Below, one piece after another: positions 26,290-35,281 of a DNA stretch of 64,000 nucleotides. Every line of letters begins with the position of its first letter. Within the stretch, counting starts at the first letter, position 1. Source of the DNA: Amycolatopsis coloradensis (GTDB lineage: Bacteria; Actinomycetota; Actinomycetes; Mycobacteriales; Pseudonocardiaceae); the NCBI RefSeq assembly GCF_001953865.1, contig NZ_MQUQ01000014.1, positions 56,849 to 120,848 of the forward strand, written 5' to 3'. The translations under genes were made by a program, and so were the position numbers. The notes beneath the pieces are model-generated. The model searched no databases. It was not told the origin of the DNA and saw only the letters and a program-made list of their open reading frames with translations.

Positions 26290-27485
26290 GACCCCTCCAG
26301 AGGAAGTTCGGCACGGACCAGCCAGCCACCGCCGGACGGCCCGGCGGTGAGAGTGCCGCCCACCGCGGCGGCGCGTTCCCGCATGTTCAGCAGGCCGAGT
26401 CCGGTCCCGCCGTCGTCACCCGAGCCGGAGCCGGGGCGGAGATCATTGCGCACTTCGACGGTGAGTATGCCGCCGTGCGCACGGATGTCGAGCAGCGCCC
26501 GCCCGCCCGCGGCGTGCTTGGCCGCGTTGGTGAGCGCTTCCTGGGCGATCCGGTACGCGGTCAGATCCACCGCGGCCGGCAGGGCGGGGGACTGGTCCAC
26601 CACGGAACCGATCTCGACCTCCAGCCCGCTGGCGCGCGCCGATTCGACCAGTTTGGACAGTTCGGCCAGCCGGGCCGGTGCGGTCGGTTCGATCTCGGCG
26701 TTCCCCGTCGAAGCATCCGCGCGCAGCAGCCCGATCATCGCGCGCATCTCCTCCAGCGCGCTCACACTGTTCTCCCGCACCGATTCCAGGACCTTCCTGG
26801 ACAGTTTCGGGTCGGCGGTGGACATCGACAACGCGGCCTCGGACTGGATCGCGATCGCCGAAAGATGCCCGGCGATGACGTCGTGCAGATCCCGCGCCAT
26901 CTTCGAGCGTTCCCCCGCCACGGCCGCCTTCCGGTCCAGCCTGCCGATCTTGGCCAGCTGGACCGCGTTCGCCCGTTCGCTGTCGGCGATGTCCCGCTGC
27001 TGCCGCACGTTCGCCGCCCACCACACCGGGGTGACCAGGAACGGCAGCAGCGCGAAAGCGGCGAGGATCGCCGTCCGCCACTGCGCCGAGAAGACGAGCG
27101 CGAGGCAGACCACCCCGAGCGTCCCGATCGCGGCGACGCCGATCATCAGCCTGCTGGTGCGCCGCGAACCGTAGAGCGTCGTCGCGTAGAGGAAGTCGGT
27201 GAAGACGACCAGGATCGGGAGGGAGGGACCGAACGCGATGTCCACGGCGAGCACGACCAGCGCGCACAGCAGCGCCAGCGGGACCTTGCGGCGCAGCATT
27301 TCCAGCGCGCACAGCACGGTCAGTTCGGTCAGCCGGATCCACAGTGGAGTGTCGTCCTTGCCGCTGAGCAGCACCTGCATCCCGCTGACATAGACCAGCA
27401 CGCCGACGACCCAGGTGCCGAAGGCGATGACGAGGTCCTGTTTCCATTCGGCGAGGTGGTTCAGGCGCGGGACGAGCGTGGGCAC
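26286..27485 (-). CDS. NarL-type sensor histidine kinase
   Basis: 399-residue membrane sensor kinase. Four to five hydrophobic helices fill residues 18-150 with almost no extracellular loop, as in intramembrane-sensing kinases. The HisKA_3 motif MARDLHDVIAGHL places the phosphorylated His at 201. The ATPase has QEALTNAAKHA (N box) and GGTGLGLLNMRERAAAVGG (G box). GTG 27485 has GGGATGGAC upstream; GTG 27503 is possible. Upstream of and overlapping its response regulator. Confidence 0.92.
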   Translation of the reverse strand: MPTLVPRLNHLAEWKQDLVIAFGTWVVGVLVYVSGMQVLLSGKDDTPLWIRLTELTVLCALEMLRRKVPLALLCALVVLAVDIAFGPSLPILVVFTDFLYATTLYGSRRTSRLMIGVAAIGTLGVVCLALVFSAQWRTAILAAFALLPFLVTPVWWAANVRQQRDIADSERANAVQLAKIGRLDRKAAVAGERSKMARDLHDVIAGHLSAIAIQSEAALSMSTADPKLSRKVLESVRENSVSALEEMRAMIGLLRADASTGNAEIEPTAPARLAELSKLVESARASGLEVEIGSVVDQSPALPAAVDLTAYRIAQEALTNAAKHAAGGRALLDIRAHGGILTVEVRNDLRPGSGSGDDGGTGLGLLNMRERAAAVGGTLTAGPSGGGWLVRAELPLEGS

Positions 27486-27594
27486 CCGTCCATCCCAGCA
27501 CACCGAGGTGCGCGACGGGGTCCTACTAACTGATGACGGTGATCTCGTGCCGTAAGCCGACGCGCGGGCCGGTTCGCTGAGCGAGGCTTACCCC

Positions 27595-28182
27595 GTGAAC
27601 AAGATCCTGGACTTCATCGCGGAAAACCCGATGGCGGCGGTGATCGCCGGCGGGGAGATCGGCTTCTGGGTCGCCATCGTCGCCGGCCTGGTGGCCCGCT
27701 ACCTGCTCAAGCTGAAGCGGACGAGCGTCGTGCTTCTGCTCCTGACCCCGGTGATCGACCTCGTCGTGCTGGCCGCGACGGTCATCGACCTGCAAAACGG
27801 TGCGAAGGCGAACTTCGTGCACGGCCTCGCCGCGGTGTACCTGGGCTTCAGTGTGGTGTTCGGGCACTCGATGATCAAATGGGCCGACGTGCGCTTCGCC
27901 CACCGGTTCGCCGGCGGGCCGCCACCGCCGCCCAAGCCTGCCGGCCGGGCGAGGACGCGTGCCGAATGGCGTGACTGGTTCAAATGCGTGCTGGCCTGCG
28001 GGCTCGCCGCGGGGGTGCTGCTCCTGCTGATCGCCATGGTCGGTGACACCGAGCAGGTCGACCAGTTGTGGGGCTGGCTGCCGAGGCTGGGGGTCGTGAC
28101 GGCCATCTGGTTCGCCACCGGACCGCTGTGGCAGGAGCTGTCCCCCAAGGACGACCGGATCGAGGAGAGGGCGGGACGATGA
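27595..28182 (+). CDS. Hypothetical integral membrane protein
   Basis: 195 residues with about five hydrophobic segments (17-37, 44-64, 74-92, 128-147, 161-176) and a Pro-rich basic loop GPPPPPKPAGRARTR near residue 110. The family is not recognised. It begins with GTG at 27595 and is divergent from the two-component system across 109 nt, so it could be a target or partner. Its last codons overlap the ATG of the next small gene (ATGA), forming a two-gene operon. Confidence 0.75.
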   Translation: MNKILDFIAENPMAAVIAGGEIGFWVAIVAGLVARYLLKLKRTSVVLLLLTPVIDLVVLAATVIDLQNGAKANFVHGLAAVYLGFSVVFGHSMIKWADVRFAHRFAGGPPPPPKPAGRARTRAEWRDWFKCVLACGLAAGVLLLLIAMVGDTEQVDQLWGWLPRLGVVTAIWFATGPLWQELSPKDDRIEERAGR

Positions 28183-28388
28183 TCGAACTACTGGGAATCC
28201 TGCTGCTGGTGCAGGGCGGGGGCGGGCTGATCAACCGGTTGCTGGGCAGCGGCAACCCGAGCTGGTTCGTCCAGCTCCACCTGCTCCCGCCGGGTATGCA
28301 CGTGGTGGCGAGCGCGCTGATGGTGGCCGCGGGCGTGGCGGTGCTGTTCTCCGAACGCGCTCGCAAGCAACGCCGCCGGTCAGAGTGA
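28179..28388 (+). CDS. Small hypothetical membrane protein, 69 aa
   Basis: Two hydrophobic segments (2-20 and 41-58) separated by a polar loop, ending in the basic tail SERARKQRRRSE, so both ends face the cytoplasm. Family not recognised. Coupled by ATGA overlap to the upstream membrane gene, which supports it being real. Its 3' end overlaps the convergent 28380 gene by 9 nt. Confidence 0.7.
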   Translation: MIELLGILLLVQGGGGLINRLLGSGNPSWFVQLHLLPPGMHVVASALMVAAGVAVLFSERARKQRRRSE

Positions 28389-29612
28389 CACGATCACCTG
28401 CATGACCCCGAGGACGATGGTGACGACCGTCAGCACGACGGTCACCACGGTGAGCCGCGTGACCCGCGCGCTCACCGTGTTCTCGTAGGAGTACCGGGTC
28501 TCCTCGTCCATCGCCTCGGCCTGGCGGTCGAGCTGGGCGATGATCCGCTCCACGCCCATGCTGGTGACCAGGCGGCGCTCCAGCGAGTCGACTTCGGGCG
28601 GGAGCACCGAATGCAGCATTTCGAGGATGTCGTCGAGCGAGCTGCGCAGCAGCCGGGTGCGGCTCGCCGACTTCTTCCGCTCCGCCAGCGCCCGGATCTC
28701 CCGCTGGGCGTTGCGCAGCCACTGGTCGGCCAGCGCCATCCGGATCAGGACCCGTTCGAGGATGAAGAGCATCCCGTGGTCGAGCCCGCCGACGTCGCTG
28801 TCGATGCCGAAGTACGGCTCGGCCGCGCCGAACGGGCCGCGCATCAGCTCGTCCTGTTGCTCGACGTAGTCGGAATCCTTGCTGTTGAGGCAGACGATCC
28901 CGCCCGCCATCGTGTAGGCGGAGACGAAGGAACGCGTGCCCCACGACGGGCCGAGCGCTTCCCCGGCGACCTCGCGGGGCACGAACCGCCAGCCCTCGTC
29001 GCCGGTCGCCATCCCGTAGAACGGACGGGGATCGGCGGCGACCCGCTGGACGGGCGGATGCCCGTCGTGGGACCGCAGTTCGACGCACCAGCCCTTGCGG
29101 CCGAGCCCTTCGGACAGCCCGCAGCCCTTGGTCAGATCCTCGAAGATGTGGGTGACGGCCTTGAGGAGCGAGGGGAAGGACTTCTCGCCGTAGCCGCCGT
29201 GCAGCCCGCTCTCCCCGTTCGCCGCCTCGCGGCCCTGAAGGCTTTGCAGGACGGCGATGGCGAGATCGAATTCGGCGGCGGGCCTGCCTGCCTCCGGTCC
29301 GGAGATCGTGGTGGCGAGGACCAGCGTCATCGCGTGATAGGCCGGATGCCAGGTGACGATGAGCTCGCACGGCAGGCTGACGGCGCCGACGCGGATCGAC
29401 AACCGGGAACCACCGGAGCGTTTGCGCAGCACACGGCGTCGTGGCGGCGTCGTGTAGCTGGCGAGGAAATTCTCCGCCGCCGCCCATTCCTCGCCGAGTT
29501 TTCCGTCGAGGTGGGCCAGCAGGCCGCGATCCCGGCCGCCGTCCAGTACCTTCTCCGCCTCCCGCTCGGTCAAGGGGACCGCCCAGGCGAAGGTGAGGAG
29601 AACCGCGGTCAT
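28380..29612 (-). CDS. Unknown protein with C-terminal membrane anchor, 410 aa
   Basis: Not recognised. A mostly soluble 340-residue region without signal peptide is followed by a charged helical part (RNAQREIRALAERKKSASR, about 310-330; EVDSLERRLVTSMGVERIIAQL; QAEAMDEETRYSYENTVSARVTRL) and a single C-terminal helix (LTVVTVVLTVVTIVLGVMQVIVSL), so most of the protein hangs in the cytoplasm from a tail anchor. It overlaps by 4 nt the stop of the methyltransferase gene upstream (ATGA at 29609-29612), which implies a joint function. No catalytic motif was seen. Confidence 0.75.
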   Translation of the reverse strand: MTAVLLTFAWAVPLTEREAEKVLDGGRDRGLLAHLDGKLGEEWAAAENFLASYTTPPRRRVLRKRSGGSRLSIRVGAVSLPCELIVTWHPAYHAMTLVLATTISGPEAGRPAAEFDLAIAVLQSLQGREAANGESGLHGGYGEKSFPSLLKAVTHIFEDLTKGCGLSEGLGRKGWCVELRSHDGHPPVQRVAADPRPFYGMATGDEGWRFVPREVAGEALGPSWGTRSFVSAYTMAGGIVCLNSKDSDYVEQQDELMRGPFGAAEPYFGIDSDVGGLDHGMLFILERVLIRMALADQWLRNAQREIRALAERKKSASRTRLLRSSLDDILEMLHSVLPPEVDSLERRLVTSMGVERIIAQLDRQAEAMDEETRYSYENTVSARVTRLTVVTVVLTVVTIVLGVMQVIVSL

Positions 29613-30409
29613 GCGGCGGCGCGGCGCAGCAGGGTGACCAGGTCCCGGCCGAGGTGACGCCGCAGCGGACCGGAGGCGTTGACCAGTTCGTCGCGGTCGA
29701 TGTGCTCGTCGGCGGGGCCGAGATCGTCGAGGACGTGGTACGTCCACTCCCACTCGGTTCGCCAGCCCGCTTCGGTGGCTTCGGCGGCGACCTCCAGCGG
29801 GTCGAGGTACCGGACCGGGAGCGCCTGGCCACCACCGCCTCGCAGCGCTTTGTCGAACACCTCGCGCGATACGCGGCGGGAGCGGATTTCGGTGCCGTCT
29901 TCGACGCTGTCGAGACTGAACGCGCCTTGCCCGATCGGTGACCGGCTGTAGGCCAGCACCAGCGTGCCGCCGGGCGCGGTGATCCCGGCCAGCCGCCGCA
30001 GGATCGGCGCGACGTCGGGGGTCGGCACGTGCTGGATGACGTGACTGCACATGACGAGGTCGTACGGGCCACCGTCGAGTCCGGTGATCGGCGAGACGGT
30101 GAACGAGCACTCGGTGTCCTCGATGACGGTCTCGCTTGCCTTGGCCAGCCTGTCCCGGTCAGGATCCGCGGCGGTGACGTCGGCCGAGAACCGGGCGAGC
30201 CAGGGGAGGAGGCGCCCTTCCCCGCAGCCGGCGTCGAGTGCCTTGACCCTCTCGCGCGGGCCGAGGACGGCGGTGAGCTGTTCGGCGACCTTCGCGAGCG
30301 CGCGGTCTTCGCTGGCCGCCCAGTAGCCGTCGTAGGGTTCGTGCCGTCGGATGAACGTCCCGGTGACGTGGTCGCCGGTGTCCGGATAGCGGTAGCTCTC
30401 GGTCAGCAC
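29609..30409 (-). CDS. Class I SAM-dependent methyltransferase
   Basis: 266-residue methyltransferase of the UbiE/small-molecule type. Motif I is LDAGCGEGRLLPWLA (57-71), an Asp of ADPDRDRL ends strand 2, and LVMCSHVIQHVP is the post-I catalytic-side motif. The SAM-binding fold is complete but the substrate is unknown. Starts with GTG (30409). Coupled to the tail-anchored unknown protein at 28380, which might recruit or receive the modification. Confidence 0.88.
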   Translation of the reverse strand: MLTESYRYPDTGDHVTGTFIRRHEPYDGYWAASEDRALAKVAEQLTAVLGPRERVKALDAGCGEGRLLPWLARFSADVTAADPDRDRLAKASETVIEDTECSFTVSPITGLDGGPYDLVMCSHVIQHVPTPDVAPILRRLAGITAPGGTLVLAYSRSPIGQGAFSLDSVEDGTEIRSRRVSREVFDKALRGGGGQALPVRYLDPLEVAAEATEAGWRTEWEWTYHVLDDLGPADEHIDRDELVNASGPLRRHLGRDLVTLLRRAAA

Positions 30410-30586
30410 AGTCGCGAATATAGCCGGATTCGCGGGTTTCTCCGGCCTCCCGCGCGGGATTACCCATGAGTGACGGCCACCGGGCCTGTCGCGCTGTACA
30501 CGAGGGATCCCTGGCTGAGCGCGGACTTTTCGTGTCCTGACGCGGTTTGTATCGAAAGTATGCGCGGGGCCGGGAGGCTCGCGGGT

Positions 30587-31786
30587 ATGAAGAGGCTGGG
30601 ACTTCTCGCTTCACTGCTGCTGGTGTTCGCGCTCATCCCCGGGGCCGCCTCCGCCGCGGCCGCCTTCCCGAAGATGGACGCGGCCACGGTCGACGGCTTC
30701 CGCTGGACCTCCGGTACGACCTTCGGCACCTATGGCGCCCGGATCGCCGCGCTGGAGAGAAAACTCCCGCCACGCGGCGTGGCGGAGATCCTGTCGTCGG
30801 CCAACCGCAAGGCCCGTCCGCTGTGCCACGGCACGTATCTCGCGGCGGCGCTGAAACCGGCCGGATTCTGCTGGGAGGACGCCAACGACGACAAGACCAA
30901 CGACTGGATCCCGCAGGGACTGACCGGTTCCGGCGACGCCGACGCGGCGACCGGGAAGGTCGGCGGCAAACGGGTCGTGGCGACGTCCTGGCACACCCCC
31001 GGCGACACCATGGTCCGGCTGTCCTTTGTGGACGCGACCGGCCTCGGCTACCGGCACGTGCTGCTCGTCGAGCCGACGTCCGACGACGACTTCGCCGTCG
31101 TGCAAGGACATGGGCACGGAATGACCTGGATCGGGAACCGGCTGTTCGTCGCGACGACCGGGGGAGTGGTGCGGGTCTTCGACACGACGCGCTTCTGGAA
31201 GGTCGACGACAGTTCCGGTGTCGTCGGGAAGGGCGCGGACGGCAAGTACCACGCGGCGTTCTACGACTACGCGATGCCGCAGATCGGCGCGTTCTGGTAT
31301 CCCGGCGGCGGGACCTGCACCAACGCGCCCGGGCCGCGTCCGTGTCTCTCGACGATGTCCTTCGACCACGGTGACGGCTCGATCGTGACCTCGGAACACG
31401 TGCCCAACGCCTCCGGCAGCCGGGTGCTGCGGTGGCCGTTCGACCGCGCGACCGGTCTGCCCAAGCTGTCCGCCGACGGGACCGTGCACGCGAAGGAAGG
31501 GTTCGTGTCGCCGGTGTGGGGCATGCAGGGAGCGGTGGCGCGCAACGGATACTTCGTGATGACCGGCGTCTGCCCCGAGTACGCCGGCGTGGCGGGCGAC
31601 CATCCGTCGTGCCTGCACGGCGGGGTCGGCGGCACGTCGACGTCGCGGCTGAGCGGCAAGGCCCCGGTGAACTCGCAGAACCTGTCGTACTGGCCTGCGA
31701 CGGGGGAACTCTGGCTGATGAACGAACAACTCCGGGAACGCGTGACCGTGCACGTCCCCTGGACCACCCTGACCGGCCGCCCCTGA
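30587..31786 (+). CDS. Secreted hypothetical protein, 399 aa
   Basis: Signal peptide MKRLGLLASLLLVFALIPGAASA, likely cut near residue 23-25. The mature part has about six Cys, many Gly/Trp and blocks such as GHGHGMTWIGNRLFVATTGG and VRVFDTTRFWKV that look like beta-propeller strands; no family is recognised. ATG 30587 has GGGAGG 9 nt upstream, deciding it against longer in-frame starts. Monocistronic; it ends 8 nt before a long hairpin and faces sigA. Confidence 0.8.
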   Translation: MKRLGLLASLLLVFALIPGAASAAAAFPKMDAATVDGFRWTSGTTFGTYGARIAALERKLPPRGVAEILSSANRKARPLCHGTYLAAALKPAGFCWEDANDDKTNDWIPQGLTGSGDADAATGKVGGKRVVATSWHTPGDTMVRLSFVDATGLGYRHVLLVEPTSDDDFAVVQGHGHGMTWIGNRLFVATTGGVVRVFDTTRFWKVDDSSGVVGKGADGKYHAAFYDYAMPQIGAFWYPGGGTCTNAPGPRPCLSTMSFDHGDGSIVTSEHVPNASGSRVLRWPFDRATGLPKLSADGTVHAKEGFVSPVWGMQGAVARNGYFVMTGVCPEYAGVAGDHPSCLHGGVGGTSTSRLSGKAPVNSQNLSYWPATGELWLMNEQLRERVTVHVPWTTLTGRP

Positions 31787-31794
31787 CACCGCAA

Positions 31795-31849
31795 TTCGTC
31801 CTCTAGTTGCGGTAGTTCGTGTTGCCAACTACCGCAACTAGAGGACGAA
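31795..31849. repeat. 23-bp perfect hairpin, family D copy 1
   Basis: Arms 31795-31817 and 31827-31849, loop of 9 nt; the stem contains CTCTAGTTGCGGTAG. It sits between the convergent secreted-protein and sigA genes. The 64-nt stretch 31791-31854 recurs at 57873-57936 with only three differences, one in the flank and two in the loop, none in the stem. Confidence 0.75.
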
Positions 31850-31852
31850 ACG

Positions 31853-31895
31853 CGAAAGACCCCGTCACCCCAAGCGTGGGTGACGGGGTCTTTCG
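31853..31895 (-). terminator. sigA terminator
   Basis: Perfect 18-bp stem CGAAAGACCCCGTCACCC (31853-31870) with its complement at 31878-31895 and a 7-nt loop, 13 nt after the sigA stop on the minus strand. High GC stem and short T-rich flank (CGTTTCG) suit intrinsic termination. Confidence 0.75.
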
Positions 31896-31908
31896 TGAGC
31901 CCTGGGAC

Positions 31909-33309
31909 CTAGTCCAGGTAGTCGCGCAGCACCTGCGAACGCGACGGGTGACGCAGCTTCGACATCGTCTTCGACTCGATCTGCCGGATGCGCTCACGGG
32001 TCACCCCGTACACCTGGCCGATCTCGTCGAGCGTGCGCGGCTGGCCGTCGGTGAGGCCGAACCGCAGCCGCACCACCCCCGCCTCACGCTCGGACAGCGT
32101 CTGCAGCACCGACTGGAGCTGGTCCTGCAGCAGCGTGAACGACACCGCGTCGACCGCGACGACGGCCTCGGAGTCCTCGATGAAGTCACCGAGCTGCGAG
32201 TCGCCCTCGTCGCCGATGGTCTGGTCGAGCGAGATCGGCTCGCGGGCGTACTGCTGGATCTCGAGGACCTTCTCCGGGGAGATGTCCATTTCCTTCGCGA
32301 GCTCTTCGGGGGTGGGCTCGCGACCGAGGTCCTGCAACAGTTCGCGCTGTATACGGCCGAGCTTGTTGATGACCTCGACCATGTGCACCGGGATACGGAT
32401 GGTGCGGGCCTGGTCGGCCATCGCGCGGGTGATCGCCTGACGGATCCACCAGGTGGCGTACGTGGAGAACTTGTAGCCCTTGGTGTAGTCGAACTTCTCG
32501 ACCGCGCGGATCAGACCGAGGTTGCCCTCCTGGATCAGGTCCAGGAACGCCATGCCGCGGCCCGTGTAGCGCTTGGCCAGCGAGACCACGAGCCGGAGGT
32601 TCGCCTCCAGGAGGTGGTTCTTCGCCCGCTCACCGTCACGCACGATCCACTTGAGGTCGCGCCGCATCTGGGTGACGAGTTTCTCGCCCTCCTCTTCGGC
32701 GTTGCGGACGCGCTCGGCGGCGTAGAGCCCGGCCTCGATGCGCTTGGCGAGCTCCACCTCCTCCTCGGCGTTCAGCAGGGCGACCTTGCCGATCTGCTTG
32801 AGGTACGCGCGGACCGAGTCGGCCGAAGCGGTGAGCTCGGCGTCCTTGCGGGCCTGGCGCAGCGCCTCGGACTCCTCCTCGTCCCAGACGAAGTCCGGGT
32901 TGTCGGAGGTCTTCCCGGCGTTCTTGTCGGTCGACGTGCGGCGCCCGCGGGGGGGCGTCTCTTCGACGTCCTCCTCGGACTCCGCGTCCTCTTCCGTCTC
33001 CTCGGTCACCGTCGCGTCGACGACGTCCACCTCGACCTCTTCGAGGTCGGACAGATCCGGGGTTTCGAGGTCGGCTTCGTCGAGCTCGCCCGGACCGTCT
33101 TCCGGTTCGCCGTCTTCGGTCTTGGCACCCTTGGTGGTGGGTTTCTTGGCCGGAGCCTTCTTCGCCGGGGCCTTCTTCGCGCCTGCCGCCTTGGCGGCGG
33201 TCTTGCGCGCCGCGGGCTTCGCCGCGTCGGTGGCTGCCTCGTCGGCCGGCTCGCCGGCTGCGGTCGCTGTCTTCGTCCCGCTTCGGGTTGCGGTTCTTGC
33301 GGCTGCCAC
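31909..33309 (-). CDS. sigA: Principal RNA polymerase sigma factor (SigA/HrdB)
   Basis: 466-residue group 1 sigma factor. The first ~140 residues are Ala/Lys-rich then acidic ([19 protein letters not shown]), as in actinobacterial principal sigmas. Region 1.2 is [16 protein letters not shown]; region 2 spans [27 protein letters not shown] through [19 protein letters not shown]; region 3 [14 protein letters not shown]; region 4 has [17 protein letters not shown] and the recognition helix [23 protein letters not shown] 33309 follows AAAGGG. In the core block shared with M. tuberculosis (sigA-ppgK-suhB). Confidence 0.97.
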   Translation of the reverse strand: MAAARTATRSGTKTATAAGEPADEAATDAAKPAARKTAAKAAGAKKAPAKKAPAKKPTTKGAKTEDGEPEDGPGELDEADLETPDLSDLEEVEVDVVDATVTEETEEDAESEEDVEETPPRGRRTSTDKNAGKTSDNPDFVWDEEESEALRQARKDAELTASADSVRAYLKQIGKVALLNAEEEVELAKRIEAGLYAAERVRNAEEEGEKLVTQMRRDLKWIVRDGERAKNHLLEANLRLVVSLAKRYTGRGMAFLDLIQEGNLGLIRAVEKFDYTKGYKFSTYATWWIRQAITRAMADQARTIRIPVHMVEVINKLGRIQRELLQDLGREPTPEELAKEMDISPEKVLEIQQYAREPISLDQTIGDEGDSQLGDFIEDSEAVVAVDAVSFTLLQDQLQSVLQTLSEREAGVVRLRFGLTDGQPRTLDEIGQVYGVTRERIRQIESKTMSKLRHPSRSQVLRDYLD

Positions 33310-33442
33310 TTACGCCCTTTCGCAGCGGTCGAACATGACGAGCCGAGGCGTGATGGTCTCGGCTGCCTCAAACTTCGGGGAACACCCCTCGGCCTGCGGT
33401 TTCCCTCGTTTTCGTTGGCACCGCCGCCGTGGGCCGTGTTCC

Positions 33443-33448
33443 ATTGTA
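33443..33448 (-). promoter_or_regulatory. Probable sigA promoter -10 box
   Basis: On the minus strand TACAAT at 33448-33443, with GCGACG 17 nt upstream as a weak -35. It would give a leader of about 130 nt before the GTG at 33309. The hexamer is a near-consensus -10 in a GC-rich gap that otherwise holds only the ppgK terminator. Confidence 0.5.
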
Positions 33449-33521
33449 ACGACGATACGTGACAGCGTCGCGGCGCGGACCACCACCCGGCGGGCGCGAC
33501 ACGCCGTCCGACCCGCCGAAG

Positions 33522-33544
33522 TGACATCCGCGGCGCGGATGTCA
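33522..33544 (-). terminator. ppgK terminator hairpin
   Basis: TGACATCCGC (33522-33531), loop GGC, GCGGATGTCA (33535-33544), a perfect 10-bp stem 12 nt after the ppgK stop codon on the minus strand. It separates ppgK from the sigA promoter. No clear T-run follows. Confidence 0.6.
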
Positions 33545-33555
33545 GCACGGGCGCG

Positions 33556-34341
33556 TCAGTGCTCGATGCCCTCCGCGGCGGCGGCCGCCGCGCCGACGAT
33601 GCCCGCGTTGTTCTGCAGGGAAGCGACGAGCACCGGCGTGCGGATGTCCAGCAGCGGGACCCATTTGTGCGACTTCTTGCTGACCCCGCCGCCGACGATG
33701 AACAGATCCGGCCAGATCAGGTTTTCGAGCACGGAGAGATACCTGTTCACCCGTTCCGCCCATTCGGGATAGGACAGTTCCTCGTTGTCCTTCACCGACG
33801 CCGCGGCCTTCTTCTCCGCGTCGAAACCGTCGACCTCGATGTGACCGAACTCCGTGTTGGGCACGAGCTTGCCGTCCTGGAAGACCGCGCTGCCGATACC
33901 GGTGCCGAAGGTCAGCAGCGCCGTCACGCCGCGCCGCGCGATCGGGTCGCCCCAGCGGATCTCGGCCATGCCCGCGGCGTCGGCGTCGTTGAGCATCGCG
34001 ATGTCGTCCACCCCGCGGCCGAGCCGCTTGGCGAACAGCGCGTCGGCGTCGGTGCCGATCCATTTACGGTCGATGTTGGCGGCGGTGTGCGCGACACCCT
34101 TCTTGACCACCGCGGGCAGGGTGACCCCGACGGGCCCGTCCCAGCCCGCCTGGCCGGTGATCTCCGCGACCACGTCCGCCACCGCCTCCGGCGTCGACGG
34201 CTTCGGCGTGTCGATGCGGATCCGGTCGCCGATCAGCTGCCCCTCCGCCAAATCGACCAGCGCGCCCTTGATCCCGCTGCCGCCGATGTCGATACCGAAA
34301 CCTCGGGTCGCCTCCACCACGGACGTGGTCCCTTCTCGCAC
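33556..34341 (-). CDS. ppgK: Polyphosphate glucokinase
   Basis: 261-residue ROK-fold kinase that phosphorylates glucose with inorganic polyphosphate (and ATP). [16 protein letters not shown] (about 15-30) is the phosphate-binding motif, [11 protein letters not shown] holds the catalytic Asp, and [26 protein letters not shown] is the ROK core; the [13 protein letters not shown] tail is typical of PpgK. GTG start at 34341. Divergent from suhB; same arrangement as M. tuberculosis Rv2702/Rv2701c. Confidence 0.95.
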   Translation of the reverse strand: MREGTTSVVEATRGFGIDIGGSGIKGALVDLAEGQLIGDRIRIDTPKPSTPEAVADVVAEITGQAGWDGPVGVTLPAVVKKGVAHTAANIDRKWIGTDADALFAKRLGRGVDDIAMLNDADAAGMAEIRWGDPIARRGVTALLTFGTGIGSAVFQDGKLVPNTEFGHIEVDGFDAEKKAAASVKDNEELSYPEWAERVNRYLSVLENLIWPDLFIVGGGVSKKSHKWVPLLDIRTPVLVASLQNNAGIVGAAAAAAEGIEH

Positions 34342-34384
34342 GATTCAGAAGCCTGCCTCGGAGACTTTAACCGGATGTGGTGAC

Positions 34385-35203
34385 ATGGCGGACGTGGGAG
34401 TTGACGAGACGTTGCTGAAAAGTGTCGCCGAGCGTGTCGCGGGCGAGGCCGCCGAACTGGTCCACGAGGCCTGGACCGGGATGAACGGAGGCCGCGAGGT
34501 GCGGGTGGACACCAAGTCCGCCGACACCGACGTGGTGACCGCGGTGGACCACGAGTCGGAACGGCTGGTGCGCGCGCGGCTGGCCGAACTGCGCCCGGAC
34601 GACGCCGTGCTCGGCGAGGAGGGCGGCGGGAGCGCCGGTGACGGGGTGACCTGGGTGGTCGACCCGATCGACGGAACGGTGAACTTCCTCTACGGCCTGC
34701 CGTGGTTCGCCGTGTCGGTGGCCGCGCAGGTGGCCGGGGTGTCGGTGGCGGGCGCCGTCATCGAGCCGGTCAGCGGCCGCCGCTGGAGCGCCGCCCGCGG
34801 ACAGGGCGCTTTCCTCGACGGACGGCCGCTTTCGGTCAACGCCCCTTCCCGGCTGGATCTGACGCTCGTCGGCACCGGATTCGCCTACAAGGTCGAACGG
34901 CGCACGAAGCAGGCGCGATTCGTCGCCGAACTGGCGACGCGGGTGCGGGACGTCCGGCGCAACGGGGCCGCCTCATTGGACCTGTGCGCGGTCGCGGCGG
35001 GCTGGCTCGACGCCTACGTCGAACACGGTCTCGGGCAGTGGGACTGGGCCGCGGGGGCGCTCATCGCCGCCGAGGCGGGCGCCCTGGTGTCCCTTCCGGG
35101 GGAAGACGCCGAGCTGGGTCCGGACGCGACGTTCGCGGTGGCGCCGTCGATCGCGACGCCGTTGCGGCAGGCGCTCATCGACTCGGGTGCGGGCGGGATC
35201 TGA
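34385..35203 (+). CDS. suhB: Inositol monophosphatase family protein
   Basis: 272-residue Mg2+-dependent phosphatase for myo-inositol 1-phosphate, supplying inositol for phosphatidylinositol and mycothiol. GEEGG (77-81), DPIDGTVNF (93-101) and the C-terminal [18 protein letters not shown] are the metal- and substrate-site motifs. It could also act on related phosphates. ATG 34385; divergent from ppgK with 43 nt between starts. Ends before a family A palindrome. Confidence 0.93.
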   Translation: MADVGVDETLLKSVAERVAGEAAELVHEAWTGMNGGREVRVDTKSADTDVVTAVDHESERLVRARLAELRPDDAVLGEEGGGSAGDGVTWVVDPIDGTVNFLYGLPWFAVSVAAQVAGVSVAGAVIEPVSGRRWSAARGQGAFLDGRPLSVNAPSRLDLTLVGTGFAYKVERRTKQARFVAELATRVRDVRRNGAASLDLCAVAAGWLDAYVEHGLGQWDWAAGALIAAEAGALVSLPGEDAELGPDATFAVAPSIATPLRQALIDSGAGGI

Positions 35204-35214
35204 GGGTTTCCGGA

Positions 35215-35270
35215 TGTTATGAACGGACCGTTTATAACAAATTCTGTTATGAACGGTCCGTTCATAACAC
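35215..35270. repeat. Compound palindrome, family A copy 2
   Basis: Halves 35215-35239 and 35245-35269 pair around AATTC with one G-T pair; each half is also palindromic. It lies between the convergent suhB and cei genes, 11 nt from each stop. Nearly identical to the copy at 3494-3550 (only the central bases and one flank differ). Confidence 0.75.
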
Positions 35271-35281
35271 GCGTGACAGCC

